A DNA stretch of 64,000 nt from Setomelanomma holmii. Lineage: Eukaryota; Ascomycota; Dothideomycetes; Pleosporales; Phaeosphaeriaceae. The notes below the pieces were generated by a model. It was not told the origin of the DNA, made no database searches, and worked only from the letters and a program-made list of their open reading frames with translations. How positions within the stretch are numbered: position 1 is the first letter of the stretch; each line of letters starts with the position of its first letter. A program made the position numbers and the translations under genes. The DNA lies in contig ML978157.1 in the NCBI GenBank assembly GCA_010015745.1, forward strand, positions 597,713-661,712. The letters are read 5' to 3'. Of this stretch, positions 21,236 to 32,754 are shown piece by piece.

Positions 21236-23413
21236 CTATCGTGAAGGCAGTTGTCGGACGACTTGGGACTCTTGGCCAGACTCCCGCGGCTCGCCTGTTT
21301 GCATGGTCGAGACTACCTGTTGGTCTTGCTCCACTGTTTGTGGCGGCGACCGAGTACCATGAACAGCTTGTGGGGATGCCGAAGTCGATGTGGTCGCGGA
21401 TGGTGAGGATTGTCTGTTGTGACCGTCTTCTAGAATGTATGCAATGCTGCGCCAGACTCTCCAATGCAGCAAGATGATGTGTGTAATGCGATTGCCAATA
21501 TCCTGCCATTTCGTAGATTCAAGATTCAGCGTATGTTGCGATGATGACGTATCGGTGGTAAGCAGATGAGGGAAGTGAATGGGTTGTGGTCGCGGGATGG
21601 AGTTGGGAATCGGAATGAGATTGTTGAACAGGTCCATGGGGGTCGATTTGACATTGCGATCGGCGCAGGTGAGGACTCGGTGGAGCAAGTGTGCTTCAAG
21701 ACTTGGCTCATGGGTCGAGGGAGAACTGTAGAACATGCGCAGTAGCTGTTCATTCGCCTGGGCGAGAGTGTCGTACGAGTATGTCAAAGCCTGACCGGCG
21801 ACAAGCGCTGCCTGCCGTAGGATCTCCAACGACAAGGCTTCGGAGTTTATGGCCCATTGGCGAGCACCGTAGCCCAAGTTGTCGCCCATGATGGCTACGA
21901 GAGCGGAGTGAAGTTGGTGTCGGATTGCAGGGCTTAGAGAACCATTGTGACCGAGCTGCTTCAGGAAGGTTGCAAACGCATCTATGCAAACCTCGATGTG
22001 AACTAAGTCTTCAATTTCTGCTTTGAGAGTCCGCAACCTGTCTTGATCGAGATAGAAGGTCTCGGGAAACTCAACACGGCTGTCGCGATCGAATAATTGT
22101 GCGATGACTGTGCGGACCATAATTTCAAGCTGGACAGGCTCGATGTCGCGTGGTGAGGTTGGAAACTGCTCGACATATTGCCATGTTGCGCGCAGATACC
22201 AAGCTTGTGCAGTATCTATGTTGACGCGTGATCGGTGTCCAACCAGTTGATCAAGATGATAGTGCTTTTCAAAATTAATTGTGTCGTCGATCAATAGTGT
22301 CTTCAGGTTTCTGATCTGATGATTGGCGACATCCTGAAAAGTTGTTAGTATTACATTTGGTACGATAATTATGTGACTCACAAGCTTCATCGCCTCCAGG
22401 ATCGCTAGCACCTGCCGCAGACCCTCCACAATGGTTGCCGAGTTGCGAGCGGCAACACCCTCACGCGTGATATCGACCATCTTGTCTACAAGACCATCGC
22501 GCATCGGCGCGCAGTGTTCCTTGAGGAGTTGCGCCATCCACTCTGCCAGTCGAACTTGGTCGCACACCCCTCGCTCAATTTCTTGCATCAGCATGGGTAC
22601 GTCTAGGTGCTCATCCACCCTCGCATGGTCTCGGTCTGGCACCAAACTCTTCAAGACCTCTTGTATCGTTCGGAATACGATCGGGATTCGAAGCTTCGCA
22701 TGCTCTGCTAGCTGCAACCAGTCACTGCTATTACGATCGAGTGGAGACGGTGTGCCATGGAATAGTCTGGTGTAGAGCTCGAGCTCAGCTTCCAGAGCCT
22801 TCCAGTACTGATCGGTTGTCCGTCTCTTTTGCTGGCCTTTTGCTCCATCGAGGTTTGGTCTGAAGCTTAGATCGCGGTCAAAGTTCACATCGTGCCGTAA
22901 TCTTATATTGGTAATGATGTTCTGAATGTCGAGCTCACTTAGCGACTGCTTCGTAATGGGAGGGCGATCTGATGCTTCTCGGAATGCCCCAGCCAACTCT
23001 TCGCACGTAGGGCCCTTGTCTGTTCCTGAGCCCATCGATATGATCATTTGTGCAAGCTCTTCGGGAAAGTCATGCTTGCGGTGGTATGTTGGAGGTGTCG
23101 GTGGTGACGGTGGTGGTGGGTACATGCACTGAGTCGTAGTCTGGTCGAGTGTCTCTGTTCGCGTACCATGCTCGCTAGGATTTCTCTCTTCTGATATCGG
23201 CCCATCCCGACTGATGAGAGGCATGTGCCATGACGAAGTCGATCGCTCTATGCCGCCTTCGGATGTCCGGGCATCTGCTGTGAGAGGACTGTAGCTGACC
23301 CTCGCAGCTCTTAGGGTGGTCGCTTTGCTGCGAGCAGCCTTGGGCGTCCGAGTGTTCATGTCTTTGGGTTGACCAGCGCTGTTACGATTCTTCTGCAGGG
23401 GTTGCGACCTCAT
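21236..23413 (-). CDS. Tcp11/Sok1-family protein
   Basis: Exons 22382-23413 and 21236-22333. The 48-nt intron at 22334-22381 has GTGAGT, TACTAAC and TTTTCAG, but is a multiple of three without stops, so the frame also reads through it. Removing it restores EAMKLDVANHQIRNLK, the expected Tcp11 pattern. The product is 709 residues. The start is the ATG at 23411-23413; upstream the frame reaches only a TTG. The N terminus (about 1-115) is disordered. The conserved core begins FPEELAQMIISMG and includes ELDIQNIITNIRLRHDVNFD, HCAPMRDGLVDKMV and FETFYLDQDRL-type helices. The C terminus is Ser/Gln-rich. Of the two Tcp11 genes here, this one looks closer to the classical Sok1 architecture (no IQ/coiled-coil region). 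Role in cAMP/PKA-related signalling is by family only. Confidence 0.87.
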   Translation of the reverse strand: MRSQPLQKNRNSAGQPKDMNTRTPKAARSKATTLRAARVSYSPLTADARTSEGGIERSTSSWHMPLISRDGPISEERNPSEHGTRTETLDQTTTQCMYPPPPSPPTPPTYHRKHDFPEELAQMIISMGSGTDKGPTCEELAGAFREASDRPPITKQSLSELDIQNIITNIRLRHDVNFDRDLSFRPNLDGAKGQQKRRTTDQYWKALEAELELYTRLFHGTPSPLDRNSSDWLQLAEHAKLRIPIVFRTIQEVLKSLVPDRDHARVDEHLDVPMLMQEIERGVCDQVRLAEWMAQLLKEHCAPMRDGLVDKMVDITREGVAARNSATIVEGLRQVLAILEAMKLVSHIIIVPNVILTTFQDVANHQIRNLKTLLIDDTINFEKHYHLDQLVGHRSRVNIDTAQAWYLRATWQYVEQFPTSPRDIEPVQLEIMVRTVIAQLFDRDSRVEFPETFYLDQDRLRTLKAEIEDLVHIEVCIDAFATFLKQLGHNGSLSPAIRHQLHSALVAIMGDNLGYGARQWAINSEALSLEILRQAALVAGQALTYSYDTLAQANEQLLRMFYSSPSTHEPSLEAHLLHRVLTCADRNVKSTPMDLFNNLIPIPNSIPRPQPIHFPHLLTTDTSSSQHTLNLESTKWQDIGNRITHIILLHWRVWRSIAYILEDGHNRQSSPSATTSTSASPQAVHGTRSPPQTVEQDQQVVSTMQTGEPRESGQESQVVRQLPSR

Positions 23414-26400
23414 GAGGTGACGGGATATCGGTGAAGAATGACGTTGACAGTCACAAGCCCGTGACAGACGCGTGGAAGTGCAGCGATGGTGATAAGTCCG
23501 GGGGAAGCGAACGGTCAAGAAAAGCGCATTGGGTTACAAGCGCAATCTGCGACAAGTCAGCCACCAAACCATATAAGACAGGGCGGTTTGCAAGACACAA
23601 GCGGAAACGTGTTCGTAGACTGTTTGACAAAGGCTGCGGGCTTCCGCATAAACGAATGAAATAGCACCTGAGTCAGACAGCACGAAGATGCAGCAAGTGG
23701 CGGATATCGTGCTTGGTGCGATTGTACCTTTTCTCATGTGCCTCTTTGCAATACACGATCCTTGAAATCTTACGTGCGCAGGTATTGAGAGCCTGCGCTG
23801 AGGGAACATGGGTATGGGGGTACAGAGCAGTCAGTTGTGCGAAATGAACGACAACGACGTTTGCGGAAGCCTGATGAGACGGCTTCGGAAAAGAGCCCAC
23901 TTTGCGAGAAAAGCAAAGTGGGCACAGCGCGGACAAAAACAGAAGCAGAGAGACAGACAGGAAGGATACTACTGGATGTAGCTGCGGTAAGGCGTAGACT
24001 GCTGCAAGATGCGTTGCGGAATTCAAACAGAGTTTGACTCGTTCCTGCGAGCAGAGTGTGGTTGTGCGGTCTTGAGGGATGAAGTCAGAGTGACAGCCCT
24101 TGCGTATGTACAATGCACAGTTTAAAGGAGAGCACAGACGAGACCAGCGCTTATGCCTTGACCGTATCTTAAATGTGCCGTGACCAATATTTGAGACGCG
24201 GACGCGATCGCCACAGCACGGCCTGCGGCGCTGGGGCATTCGTACTCGTTTCCTTGGTGGCAAGCCTGGGTGTGAAGCTGCAACGCAGGCTTTCCTGGCA
24301 CCACACCGCTAGTCATCCGTGGCTTTTGTCATGGTGAACACTCTACCGACGTCGCAGAGCCGCAGTAGCGCGGTCTCGCTCGTTGTCATACCCGATGTTG
24401 GGAGGGAGGAGGATGCATTCAGACCACAGGCATTCGGTTCCGACTCCACATGTAGTCTAGGGGGGCGAAGCAGCCAACCGGGATTGGTCGGAGCAGCCGC
24501 AACCGCATCGCCAGCCTCACTTTTCGAAAACCAGGGCGAACATTTTTGGGGGTCTGCGTGCCAACCATAGCACGATCAAAAGCAACCCAGGTCGATTGGC
24601 TGTGACATCGAATGACTGACCGGCCCATAAAGCCTCATGTCTTTGCCTCCTGGAGATCCATGGTAGTTCAACAGGACGCGTCGCTCTACTTTACACGTTA
24701 TGCTTGCATCGTCTCTGGTCGCGGATGGTCGAGTGAGCGCTTGTAACCATGCGCTGTGCATGATGTGCAAGCACAAGTGCAGAGGCGATTTCAAGGCGGG
24801 GACAATGTCGCTTCATTCGAGAAGCTTGGTCGATCCCAAGACGAGGCCGATGACTCGACGACTCGATGACCATCGATGAGGTGTAAAGAAGATCTCCAGT
24901 AAAAATCTCAGGTCCAAGAGGGCTCGAAGGGCGAAAAGGTAGTGCGGCCTCTCATGATATAGCAAGTGGTCGTGTGGAGGAAAGGAAGGAAGGCTGCAGG
25001 CAGAAGCAGGCTGGCGGTTGGCAGAGTCAGTCGAAAATGCGCCAACGATAGAGTGTCGATCACAACCACACTAAGAAAAACTCCGAACACACAAGGAAGT
25101 GACGAAGAAATGCAGGGTACCCCATTATTATATATTAATAGGCTGATGTCGGTGGACTGGTATGGCAGCAACGACAGCTCTGCGGAGGGAAGTCGCGATG
25201 TCACACGATCACTCTTGAGGCTAGTCCTGCACCTCTGCAGTGCAGGAGTCTAATGGCCACACTTCTCCCAATGCCCTGAAAGATCCTGTCCCGTTGATGT
25301 ATTCTTTGCATCCAATTTTCATCAACACTTTCGAAGAAGAGTAGGGTTTTGTCGTCGCTTCCCCTGAGATTCTAAGACGCTATGCGAACCCGTTTACCAA
25401 TAGCCACTACTTCAATTCTCTGTTCTTGTCCAGCCGCATATCTTACCAGCTGCTATAGGTCTCATTCGTCCCTCCAACTCCCGGACCGAGCCTGGATTGC
25501 CCTCCATACCTCACTGCTGTTGCCCTTGCCCTTTCTAAGCCTGCTATCCCGTCTATGATGCTTCCCCTCCTCAAAGTCTCGCGTCCTTGTGCACTGAGTC
25601 GGCTTCTCACTATTTCCCTCCTCTCCTGTCTTCCATGCTCTCTGGCACACTGCATACACCACGAGCATGGGCCTTCGCTAAGGAAGGTCCCGGCTTGTCT
25701 TTGCCCCCTCGGACATGCTTGAACTGGATGTTGTGACTTGGCGAGGGTGCAGAGGTGTACATAGGGAGATGTTGGCACGGGTGGGCAGAGACAGGAGCTC
25801 GTGGTGAAGATAATGACACACATCTGATGTGTGCTAGAAAGATGATTGTGTTGGTAATACTGGCGCTCTGGGGTAGCTTCGATCAAACAGGTGATGTCGT
25901 GTGGTTGCTTGGGCTTCGAGATAGATATCTTGATCTATGACTTGATACTTCGCAGAAATATGGGTGAGCTTGAATCTGGTCGAAATGTTGAGGGTAGCCC
26001 AAGGTGAGTACATGTTCTGACCGAAACTATCCCTCATGTTCGTTAATTCTTTGAGCCCCACTGGCAAATGGGCATTAGCAATCTGTCAACGGTGCCAGAA
26101 CAAGGGCGATCAAAGATGGTGAGGACAGCAACAAGTTGGCGATTGTTGTAGGACAGCCAACACGCCTGTTTGGGCGGTCTTCGTTTGAGGACAGCAAATC
26201 AAGCCGTTCATTATTATGTGGGGATCCAACAATCTGCATGTCGCTCGTCTGCAAATACCTGCAAGACGACTTTTTAGGTAGAAAATATAGGAAATGGAAT
26301 ATGTAGAGATGGAAACACAGGGCGAGGCGGAAGGCGAAGCTGGAACAGTGGTCCTAGATCGGCGAAGTCCCAGGTGCTGGCAGTCGCCAGACGAACCATC

Positions 26401-26585
26401 CTCGCAGCCACGTACCCAGTCAGGCTACACGGGAAGCGCTTTACCAGTCTAATGGATAGGACTTCAATGCTGATCTTGGAGCAATACTTGAAGAACGACA
26501 ACCTTTCGTCGCATTTCAATTGAGAGTGTACCGAGCGCGGTCCTAAGTAGAACTATGCGCCCAAGGGCAGAACAGTATCGACCCT
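23414..26585. other. 3.2-kb region with no recognised gene
   Basis: Both strands hold only short frames without signal peptides, domains or consistent codon bias. Frames at 23673-24263 and 25443-25886 (minus) start without ATG or read as low-complexity. It contains the second copy of the dispersed repeat (24306-24386). The distal part is 3' of PCT1. Confidence 0.45.
24306..24386. repeat. Dispersed diverged repeat, copy 2
   Basis: Partner of the segment at 7373-7459. Both ends match well (starts CCGCTAGTCATCCGTGGC, ends GCTCGTTGT) and most differences are C/T or A/G. Confidence 0.45.
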
Positions 26586-28023
26586 CTAAGCCGCAGTGTC
26601 CATTGGTTCTGACTTTGTTTGCTTGCCCGTGCGACCACGAGATGGCTCCTGTGGGCTTCGTATATCATGCTCGTCTGAGCTGCTATCATCGTGAGGGCTT
26701 TGTGGTCTGCTGTCGTTGAGATTGCGCCGGCTGCGTGCCATCTGGAGTGGAGTCAGTCAGAGTGATGATTTTTACATGGCGCTTGCAAACGTACCCAAGA
26801 GCGGACGCCACCGATGAGTCCCAGATTGTACCCAGCAGCGAAGTCTGCTGACTCCCGTGCACCTGAACTCTTTCCAGGGATGTCCAGATGACTGAGTCTC
26901 GACAATGCCGAAGGAGATCGCGCAGCCGCATGTGCATCAAGGGCGTCGGCGGTGTCGCGAGTCGGCGTCCTTGCAGGGCTGGCGGGTCGACTGGACTGCC
27001 AGAATTGCCGGATGTCCTTGCTAAGCTCCTGACCCGTTGTTGCCCAATTCGCCTTGATGCTGTCACGGAACTCTGCCATGTTGCGCTTGAAGTCGAGCTC
27101 GTTCTTCTTTAGCCATGAGACGTTGAGTTCTCGTCGGGAAGTGCCACGCTTCAGTTGTCGGTCGATGTACTGGTCGTAGTCACGAACGATCCTACACAGA
27201 TTAGCTCAGCCAATCGTTCTAACAGAAGTCCAGCTTACTTGGTGATGATGCCAGTTGTGCTCAGTCCCTCAGTTCTCTGGGTCACCAAGAACATGCCCTT
27301 TTCCTTGATTGGCCCGTAGATGTCGTCTCCTTCGTCTGCGCCATACGGTAGATCGTCGTGGGCAACGTAGTCAATGTTGTGTTTCTCGAGGAACTCAGCG
27401 GTAACGATCCAGGGGCAGTCCTCAATGACTTCGTCCACCCACTTGCAGTGCCGCACGCTCTCAGCCCGCTCCGTCGCGTTCAGCACTGTGAGACCCTTCC
27501 TCTTGTGCGTCTCCTTGTTGCCTGTGACACCGACGATGAGATGGACTTCAGGGAAGGCAGTCTTGGCCTGTTGGAGCTGGCGCATGTGCCCGATATGGAA
27601 GAGATCAAATACACCGTCGGCGTAGATGCGGACAGGACGGCCCTGCGGCGGAGGGTTCGTTTTGTAGCCGACTGGGTCGACCAGACCTGCCTTTGGTGGA
27701 GGTTCCATGCGCAATGTTCCTGCTTCACCGCCTTCACCGCGCTCATCTCCAGCAATTGACGATGTACGCCGACTCTTCTTGCTTGCTGGCCCTTCACTAT
27801 CGTCGGCGTCACTGCCCTCGGCGGCATTCTCAGTCTGCGCGGCGCGCGCTCGCTTCGTTGCGCCGTTGGCATCGGCTTGTCGCTCCTTCTTGGACGCGAC
27901 CGCCTGGAGCACGGGATCTGTGGTGCCTTCGTCCGACGCATCGCGCGAAGAGGGCTGTGCGACGTCCATGGCTGACTTTTTGACGGAGGAGAGAGTGGTG
28001 GAACGCTTTCGTTTCGGTGGCAT
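26586..28023 (-). CDS. PCT1: Choline-phosphate cytidylyltransferase
   Basis: Three exons: 27239-28023, 26795-27191 and 26586-26741. The introns are 47 nt (GTAAGC...GCTAAT...TGTAG) and 53 nt (GTACGT...CTGACTGACTCC...CAG). The product is 445 residues. It makes CDP-choline from CTP and phosphocholine, the regulated step of the Kennedy pathway. Visible: a Lys/Arg-rich N terminus with nuclear-type signals; YADGVFDLFHIGHMRQL with the HxGH nucleotide site at 143-146; and RTEGLSTTGIITK at 250-262, the cytidylyltransferase signature. The central helical part is followed by SPARTPTR-like phosphosite repeats. The C-terminal exon is Ser/Asp-rich (SPHDDSSSDEHD). An amphipathic lipid-binding helix is expected between the core and the tail. 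Confidence 0.95.
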
Positions 28024-29169
28024 TAAGTGTGGAGTGGTAAGAGGATGAAGGTAAGCTGAGCAGCGCAGCAGTCATCTACGCACGAGGTCCGTCGCTTGAG
28101 ACCTTTATAGTCGTTGTTGGGAGCGCTGGGGAGAAAAGTGACCGGGCGGGTGCGCAATAGCTGGAGGAGTCCAGGGAGGACGCGGAGGAATACCGTGGAA
28201 GTTGGGACGCGCGGGAGCCACTAATAATGGCAGGAGTAGTGATATTGGGGCTCACACAGCGCAAGTTGCCCAGCACAGCAGGAACAATGAGGGCACGGGA
28301 AAAGGTGTTGAGATTCGGAATCAATGCTGAAGATGAGCTATTTAGGAGGGTGCTCGCACGCGTAAATTGGCATCAGTCCATAATTTTGGCAGCCTTCCCT
28401 GATCCTGAACCAGATCGGCAATGACGTCGAAGCCACTCGCAGCTCCCTGCGCCACTGCGAAATGCGCAACAATCGACGTGCACCCCACGTGCTGAGATTC
28501 CCATCCTGTTTTGTTGGCATGTGACAAGGGTCTCTTTCGCCTTGTCCTGGCTTGCCAGACATCATGAAACGGTCATGGTAAGTCGGGGGACTAGAACAGC
28601 TGTGAGACCCAGAGCACGATGACGGAGCTCCTCAACTTATAGCACGCACGGTGACCTTCAGCAACAATTTCTAGAGTATTGACTATTAGTTGACCGGTGC
28701 TAGCAAATATGTTGCACTTACATTACCGTCTGGAGAGCTGTTTGCGGACGGAAGTGGGTGGTAGGTGATATGAAGACATTGGACGTTCAAGTCTGCGTCA
28801 CCTCCCGCCGGATTTCGATGACGTATGTCATGACCGATGTACGCACAGCGCAGCTCGTCTTCTGAGCCGAAGACGCAGGCGACCTCAACTGTACAACGAA
28901 GATGGGTTGAGTTGTTGGAGCTTTCTTTCTTCCATGGTGGAGAGCTCCCGCCTCAAATCTGGTTAGGGCAGTCCCAAGCGAGACGGGCTGGCCCGATTAT
29001 CTCGCAGGGGTGTGATGACCCCTTAATGCACACGACCATCGCAGGGCCACACATGTGGCATTCTCCAATACCAAGCATCGTACATTGTTGTTAGCATTCT
29101 TCCGAGCTTTTTGGTAGTTCATGCGACCGGATCCCTAGTGGTCTGGCCCGCCTTTAGGCTGTCCCCGCC
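28024..29169. other. Divergent intergenic region, PCT1 / DUF3431 gene
   Basis: About 1.15 kb of shared upstream DNA. Short frames only; no feature supported. Confidence 0.4.
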
Positions 29170-30075
29170 ATGCGAGGGAGGCTCGTTCCGATCGCTGCAG
29201 CAACAACAGTCCTCGTGCTCATCATTCTACTCTTCGTCACAGCACCAACGACTTGGAGAACAACGCTTTGGAGCAGACCGAGACCACCCGTGTTCGGCCA
29301 TGGACCATATCGAGGCTGGCCTGACCCGCTGCCATTGGACCCGCCAAGCCCTAAGGATGCACCAGAGGGCAATGCAGCAGAACGCCTAATCATCAAAGTA
29401 AGGCTCGAGAAAGAGGATACTTCATGGATTCAAAAGCTGGAACCGACATGGCAAAGCGAGATAATCGAAGTGAAGCCCATATACTCACACCTCCACCCCA
29501 AGGCACATCGACCAGATAAGGGCCGCGTAGCCAACGCATACCTACGATGGATCATCGAGAATTATCACCACTTGCCAGAAACCATGGTTTTCGTATCACC
29601 AAAGGACTCAGACTTTACAGATCCCCTCGATCTTTCCAAAGCCATATCGAAATTCCAAATTCCTTTCCTCCACGGTTCAGGCTACGCCAACCTCCGCTGC
29701 TCCACACAAAAATCAAGAACAACATGCAACAACAAAGCCCTCGACCCGTTCAAGCCGCCCTACGAGCTCAGAACGCTGGAAGCCAAGATCCCAGATATCT
29801 GGAAGAAACTGTTTGGCGAACACGTGCGGGTACCTGATCGAATTGCGACGGTGCTTGGGGCGGAGTTTGTGGTTACCAGAGGGCAGGTGCAGAAGAGGAG
29901 TGCGGATGAGTACTTGAACTATTGGACGTGGTTGAACAAGACGATTATGGATGATGATTCGTCGGGGCTGGTGTTTGAGTACCTCTGGCATGTGGTTTTT
30001 GGAAAGGATGCGATATTTTGTCCCGAGCGGGAGAGGTGCTTGTGCGAGCTTTATGGACAATGCGAGGATGCATAG
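29170..30075 (+). CDS. DUF3431-family type II membrane protein
   Basis: A single 301-codon exon. An N-terminal signal anchor (VPIAAATTVLVLIILLFVTA, about 6-25) is followed by a Pro-rich stem and a lumenal domain. The domain carries KGRVANAYLRWIIENYHHLP, TMVFVSPKDSDF and FEYLWHVVFGKDAIFCP, the pattern of fungal DUF3431 proteins, and ends with CLCELYGQC. The family is Golgi/secretory-like in topology and has been compared with glycosyltransferase folds, but has no established reaction. Downstream lie the three BTB genes on the same strand, with no obvious link. Confidence 0.85.
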   Translation: MRGRLVPIAAATTVLVLIILLFVTAPTTWRTTLWSRPRPPVFGHGPYRGWPDPLPLDPPSPKDAPEGNAAERLIIKVRLEKEDTSWIQKLEPTWQSEIIEVKPIYSHLHPKAHRPDKGRVANAYLRWIIENYHHLPETMVFVSPKDSDFTDPLDLSKAISKFQIPFLHGSGYANLRCSTQKSRTTCNNKALDPFKPPYELRTLEAKIPDIWKKLFGEHVRVPDRIATVLGAEFVVTRGQVQKRSADEYLNYWTWLNKTIMDDDSSGLVFEYLWHVVFGKDAIFCPERERCLCELYGQCEDA

Positions 30076-30322
30076 GAATGTTCAGTGATAAGTGATCAAG
30101 GTTCAACGGTTATGCATGGCATATTCTCAATTCAATCGCATTTCAAATCTTCATCCTGTTCGTCGCGGAGCGCGATAGGCATGCCGCTATCACTGTACAC
30201 ACTCTTCCTCTCACCTCGCTTAGATAGGTTACCGGGACCCTTGATGAGACGAACAATGGTTTCACCCAGGCGAGTCGCTTCGTGCTTTTCTTCTTCCCTC
30301 TCAAGCTCAACTGTAAACACCA

Positions 30323-31228
30323 ATGGCGTCGAAGTTGGCAACTAACAGGGACACGTCAAAGATGAAGGCCCCGGTCTTTGCGTACATATCAAAAACAACG
30401 CAATTGACGAAGAGCTGACTTTGTGCTTGCAGCGTTGCTGCAACAGAAGGCATTATCGATGTCAAGGTCGGCCCAGACCACGTCAACTTCCAGGTCCACA
30501 AAGCTGTATTTGTCTATCCTTCTGATATTTCCGCAAAGCTCTGAACGGACCATGGAAAGAAGCGCAAGAACGCGCTGTGACTCTTGAGGACGTTGAACCT
30601 CGCGTGTGTAAGTCTATCCTGATCTACAGAGTGACGTTCTTCCCGAGTACGTCGACAACGGACATCTCGCTGATTGCATCACCCAAGTTACTCTCTTCGT
30701 TATTTGGCTGTATGGTCAACCACTCCCACACGAGGAAGAATGGGAGGAATCACGGAATCTCGAAGCGGAACAGCATTACGCCGAGAGGGCTTGCGAGCAT
30801 GCGCTGCAGATTACGCATTCGGCAATCGCCTGATTGCACCAGCATTCAGTCGCGCCATGAATAACATGTTCGTGAAAGAGTTCCAGAAATGGCATTTCGG
30901 AGACGAAGGTGGCCGCCCCACGCTATCGTTCGCGTTCGCAACGCTTCCCAATAAGTGTGCGCTGCTTCAAGCTCTGGTGGCCGCTTATTGTTCGACCTGG
31001 GACGACAACGACCAGGACTTCGGCCAGGCCGCGCAGGACGAGCTACCGCGAGCGTTCTTGAGATGCGTCATGAAGCGATTCCAGGAGCTCAGTCTCAGGG
31101 ATGACGAGGAGAAAGATGGGGAAGTTCGCTGCTATCCTGAGCATGCTACGGAGGACGAGAAGAAGAAGTGCACGACACAGCACATGCGATACGACGAGAA
31201 GGTCGGCCTGGCCTGCTTCGAGTTCTGA
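30323..31228 (+). pseudogene. BTB/POZ-domain gene copy 1, two frameshifts
   Basis: Exon 1 (30323-30381) joins through a 51-nt intron (GTACAT...GCTGAC...TTGCAG) to IIDVKVGPDHVNFQVHKA, the start of a BTB domain. Near 30525 one base appears missing: the sequence reads ...TCTGA-TATTTCCGC where the paralogs have Ser-Glu-Tyr-Phe. The next frame continues YFRKALNGPWKEAQERAVTLEDVE. Another intron (GTAAGT...ACCCAAG) leads to LFVIWLYGQPLP. A second frame change near 30770-30800 is needed to reach DYAFGNRLIAPAFSRAMNN and the rest, ending at 31228. The C-terminal part (QELSLRDDEEKDGEVRCYPEHA) aligns with copies 2 and 3. Confidence 0.7.
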
Positions 31229-31623
31229 CTTCGCTCGCCAGTCCACAGTGTCAGAAGAGGAAATGATAGTAACACAGAGGAGCTTGCTTGTAGCGGCATT
31301 GGGAGTGCCTGTGCATCGAGTCTTGCTCACCTACATTTGACATATTTACGTCAATCTTTTACTTCATTTCAAACAACCCGGCGCACTCCTGCAGTCTTTC
31401 TGCCTGCCCATGTTGAAATACACTGTAATCCTTCGTGCTCATAGGTGAAGTGAGCCTTGAAAATGCTTGCTTGGGGCCTCACTTTCACAATCACAGTAAG
31501 CCCCTACTATCTGACCTGCGCTCCTCCAACTTTGCCGACCCTGCCATCTCTCAAAATTCTCGGTTTGCATTGCCTCCTACTCAACCAGGATTGTTCACCC
31601 ACCAACAATACCAACCAAAGAAC

Positions 31624-32498
31624 ATGCAGCTGCCGAGCCCGGTCCACCATCACTCCCGTACGTACTTCTAGCTACACTATGTTATCAACTGCTAATATAT
31701 GACAGCGCGGCAACCAGAGGAGATTCGTGGTTGTCGACATCGGCCCTGATCATGTACGACATCACGTCCACAATGCACTGCTCACGCATCACTCAGAGTA
31801 CTTCCGCAACATATTCCGCGGCCCATGGAAGGAGGCCTAGGAGGGCCATGTTCCGCTCCATGGTATCGAAGAGGATGTGTGTACGTATACACCCAGGTAG
31901 CACGGCTCTGAATACCTGTCTAATAGGGCTGTTAGTCTCCCTCTTTGTCCATTGGCTGTATACGAAGCAAGTTCCTCAGACCATGAAGGACTGGGGGACT
32001 TTGCTCAATATTAAGTACTCTGATGATCGGGATTAGAATAAGCCCCGATTCGGCATTTGTCTGAGAGCGTATGTCTCTGGGGATCACTTCCTTGCACACG
32101 ATTTCCGCCGCGCAGTCAACAACGACTTCGCGGACAGTGCACGGGAGTATTGGATTCGCATCATTCTTGGAGCGCATGCGATCTCTCAGGCCTTCACAGA
32201 CATACCTGAAGAACGCGTCATCTTGCAACTGATCGTTGATAACTATCGTGCTAGTTGGGACAACTTGATCGACACCGAGCCCTTCACGGCCTCAGCTCGG
32301 CGAGAGTTTCCCAGTGAGCTCATGTTGCGTTGCAGGAGGAGCTGGCATACAAGGGCCATGAACCTCTATGTCTCCCCGGATCATGGTTTCAGATGCTATC
32401 ACGAGCATGCAAGCGAATGGGAAGAGGAAAAGTGTAAAAAGCTGCACTTTGAGTACGACTGCATATTGATGAGTAGATGCTCTTGGAGACCAGGTTAG
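31624..32498 (+). pseudogene. BTB/POZ-domain gene copy 2, two nonsense codons
   Basis: After an intron ending ACTGCTAATATATGACAG, the frame reads FVVVDIGPDHVRHHVHNALL and EYFRNIFRGPWKEA. It then meets TAG where copies 1 and 3 have Gln (EAQE). An intron (GTACGT...) follows, then LFVHWLYTKQVPQTMKDW. A second TAG at 32034-32036 falls where copy 3 has Trp (SDWKQDRF). The frame then continues intact to 32498 (HDFRRAVNNDF, RVILQLIVDNYRASW, CYHEHASEWEEEKC). Apart from the two stops the frame is conserved, so inactivation looks recent. The 5' exon is uncertain. Confidence 0.7.
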
Positions 32499-32754
32499 CT
32501 TCGAGCCACAAAGAATAGCAATCCTCGACGGACAATTAGACGGTGGACACCAAGGTCTGATCACAACCAGCACCGGCCTTCGTCACTGTTTCATAACCTT
32601 CTTTCTTGGGTGTTGAGTTCTGAGGTGGAGGCGGTTTCTAACGCAGGCAGAGAGACAATACAGTCGTATCTGCCTTCACCTAGCCGATTTGCAATTTATT
32701 CTACCTTCACCTCAAGTTGTCCACGACAGCCGCGATCCTCTGTGCCGTATATAA

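Noticed and set aside
23673..24263. 196-codon minus frame
   Set aside because: Starts without ATG and reads as unrelated low-quality sequence; no splice or domain support.
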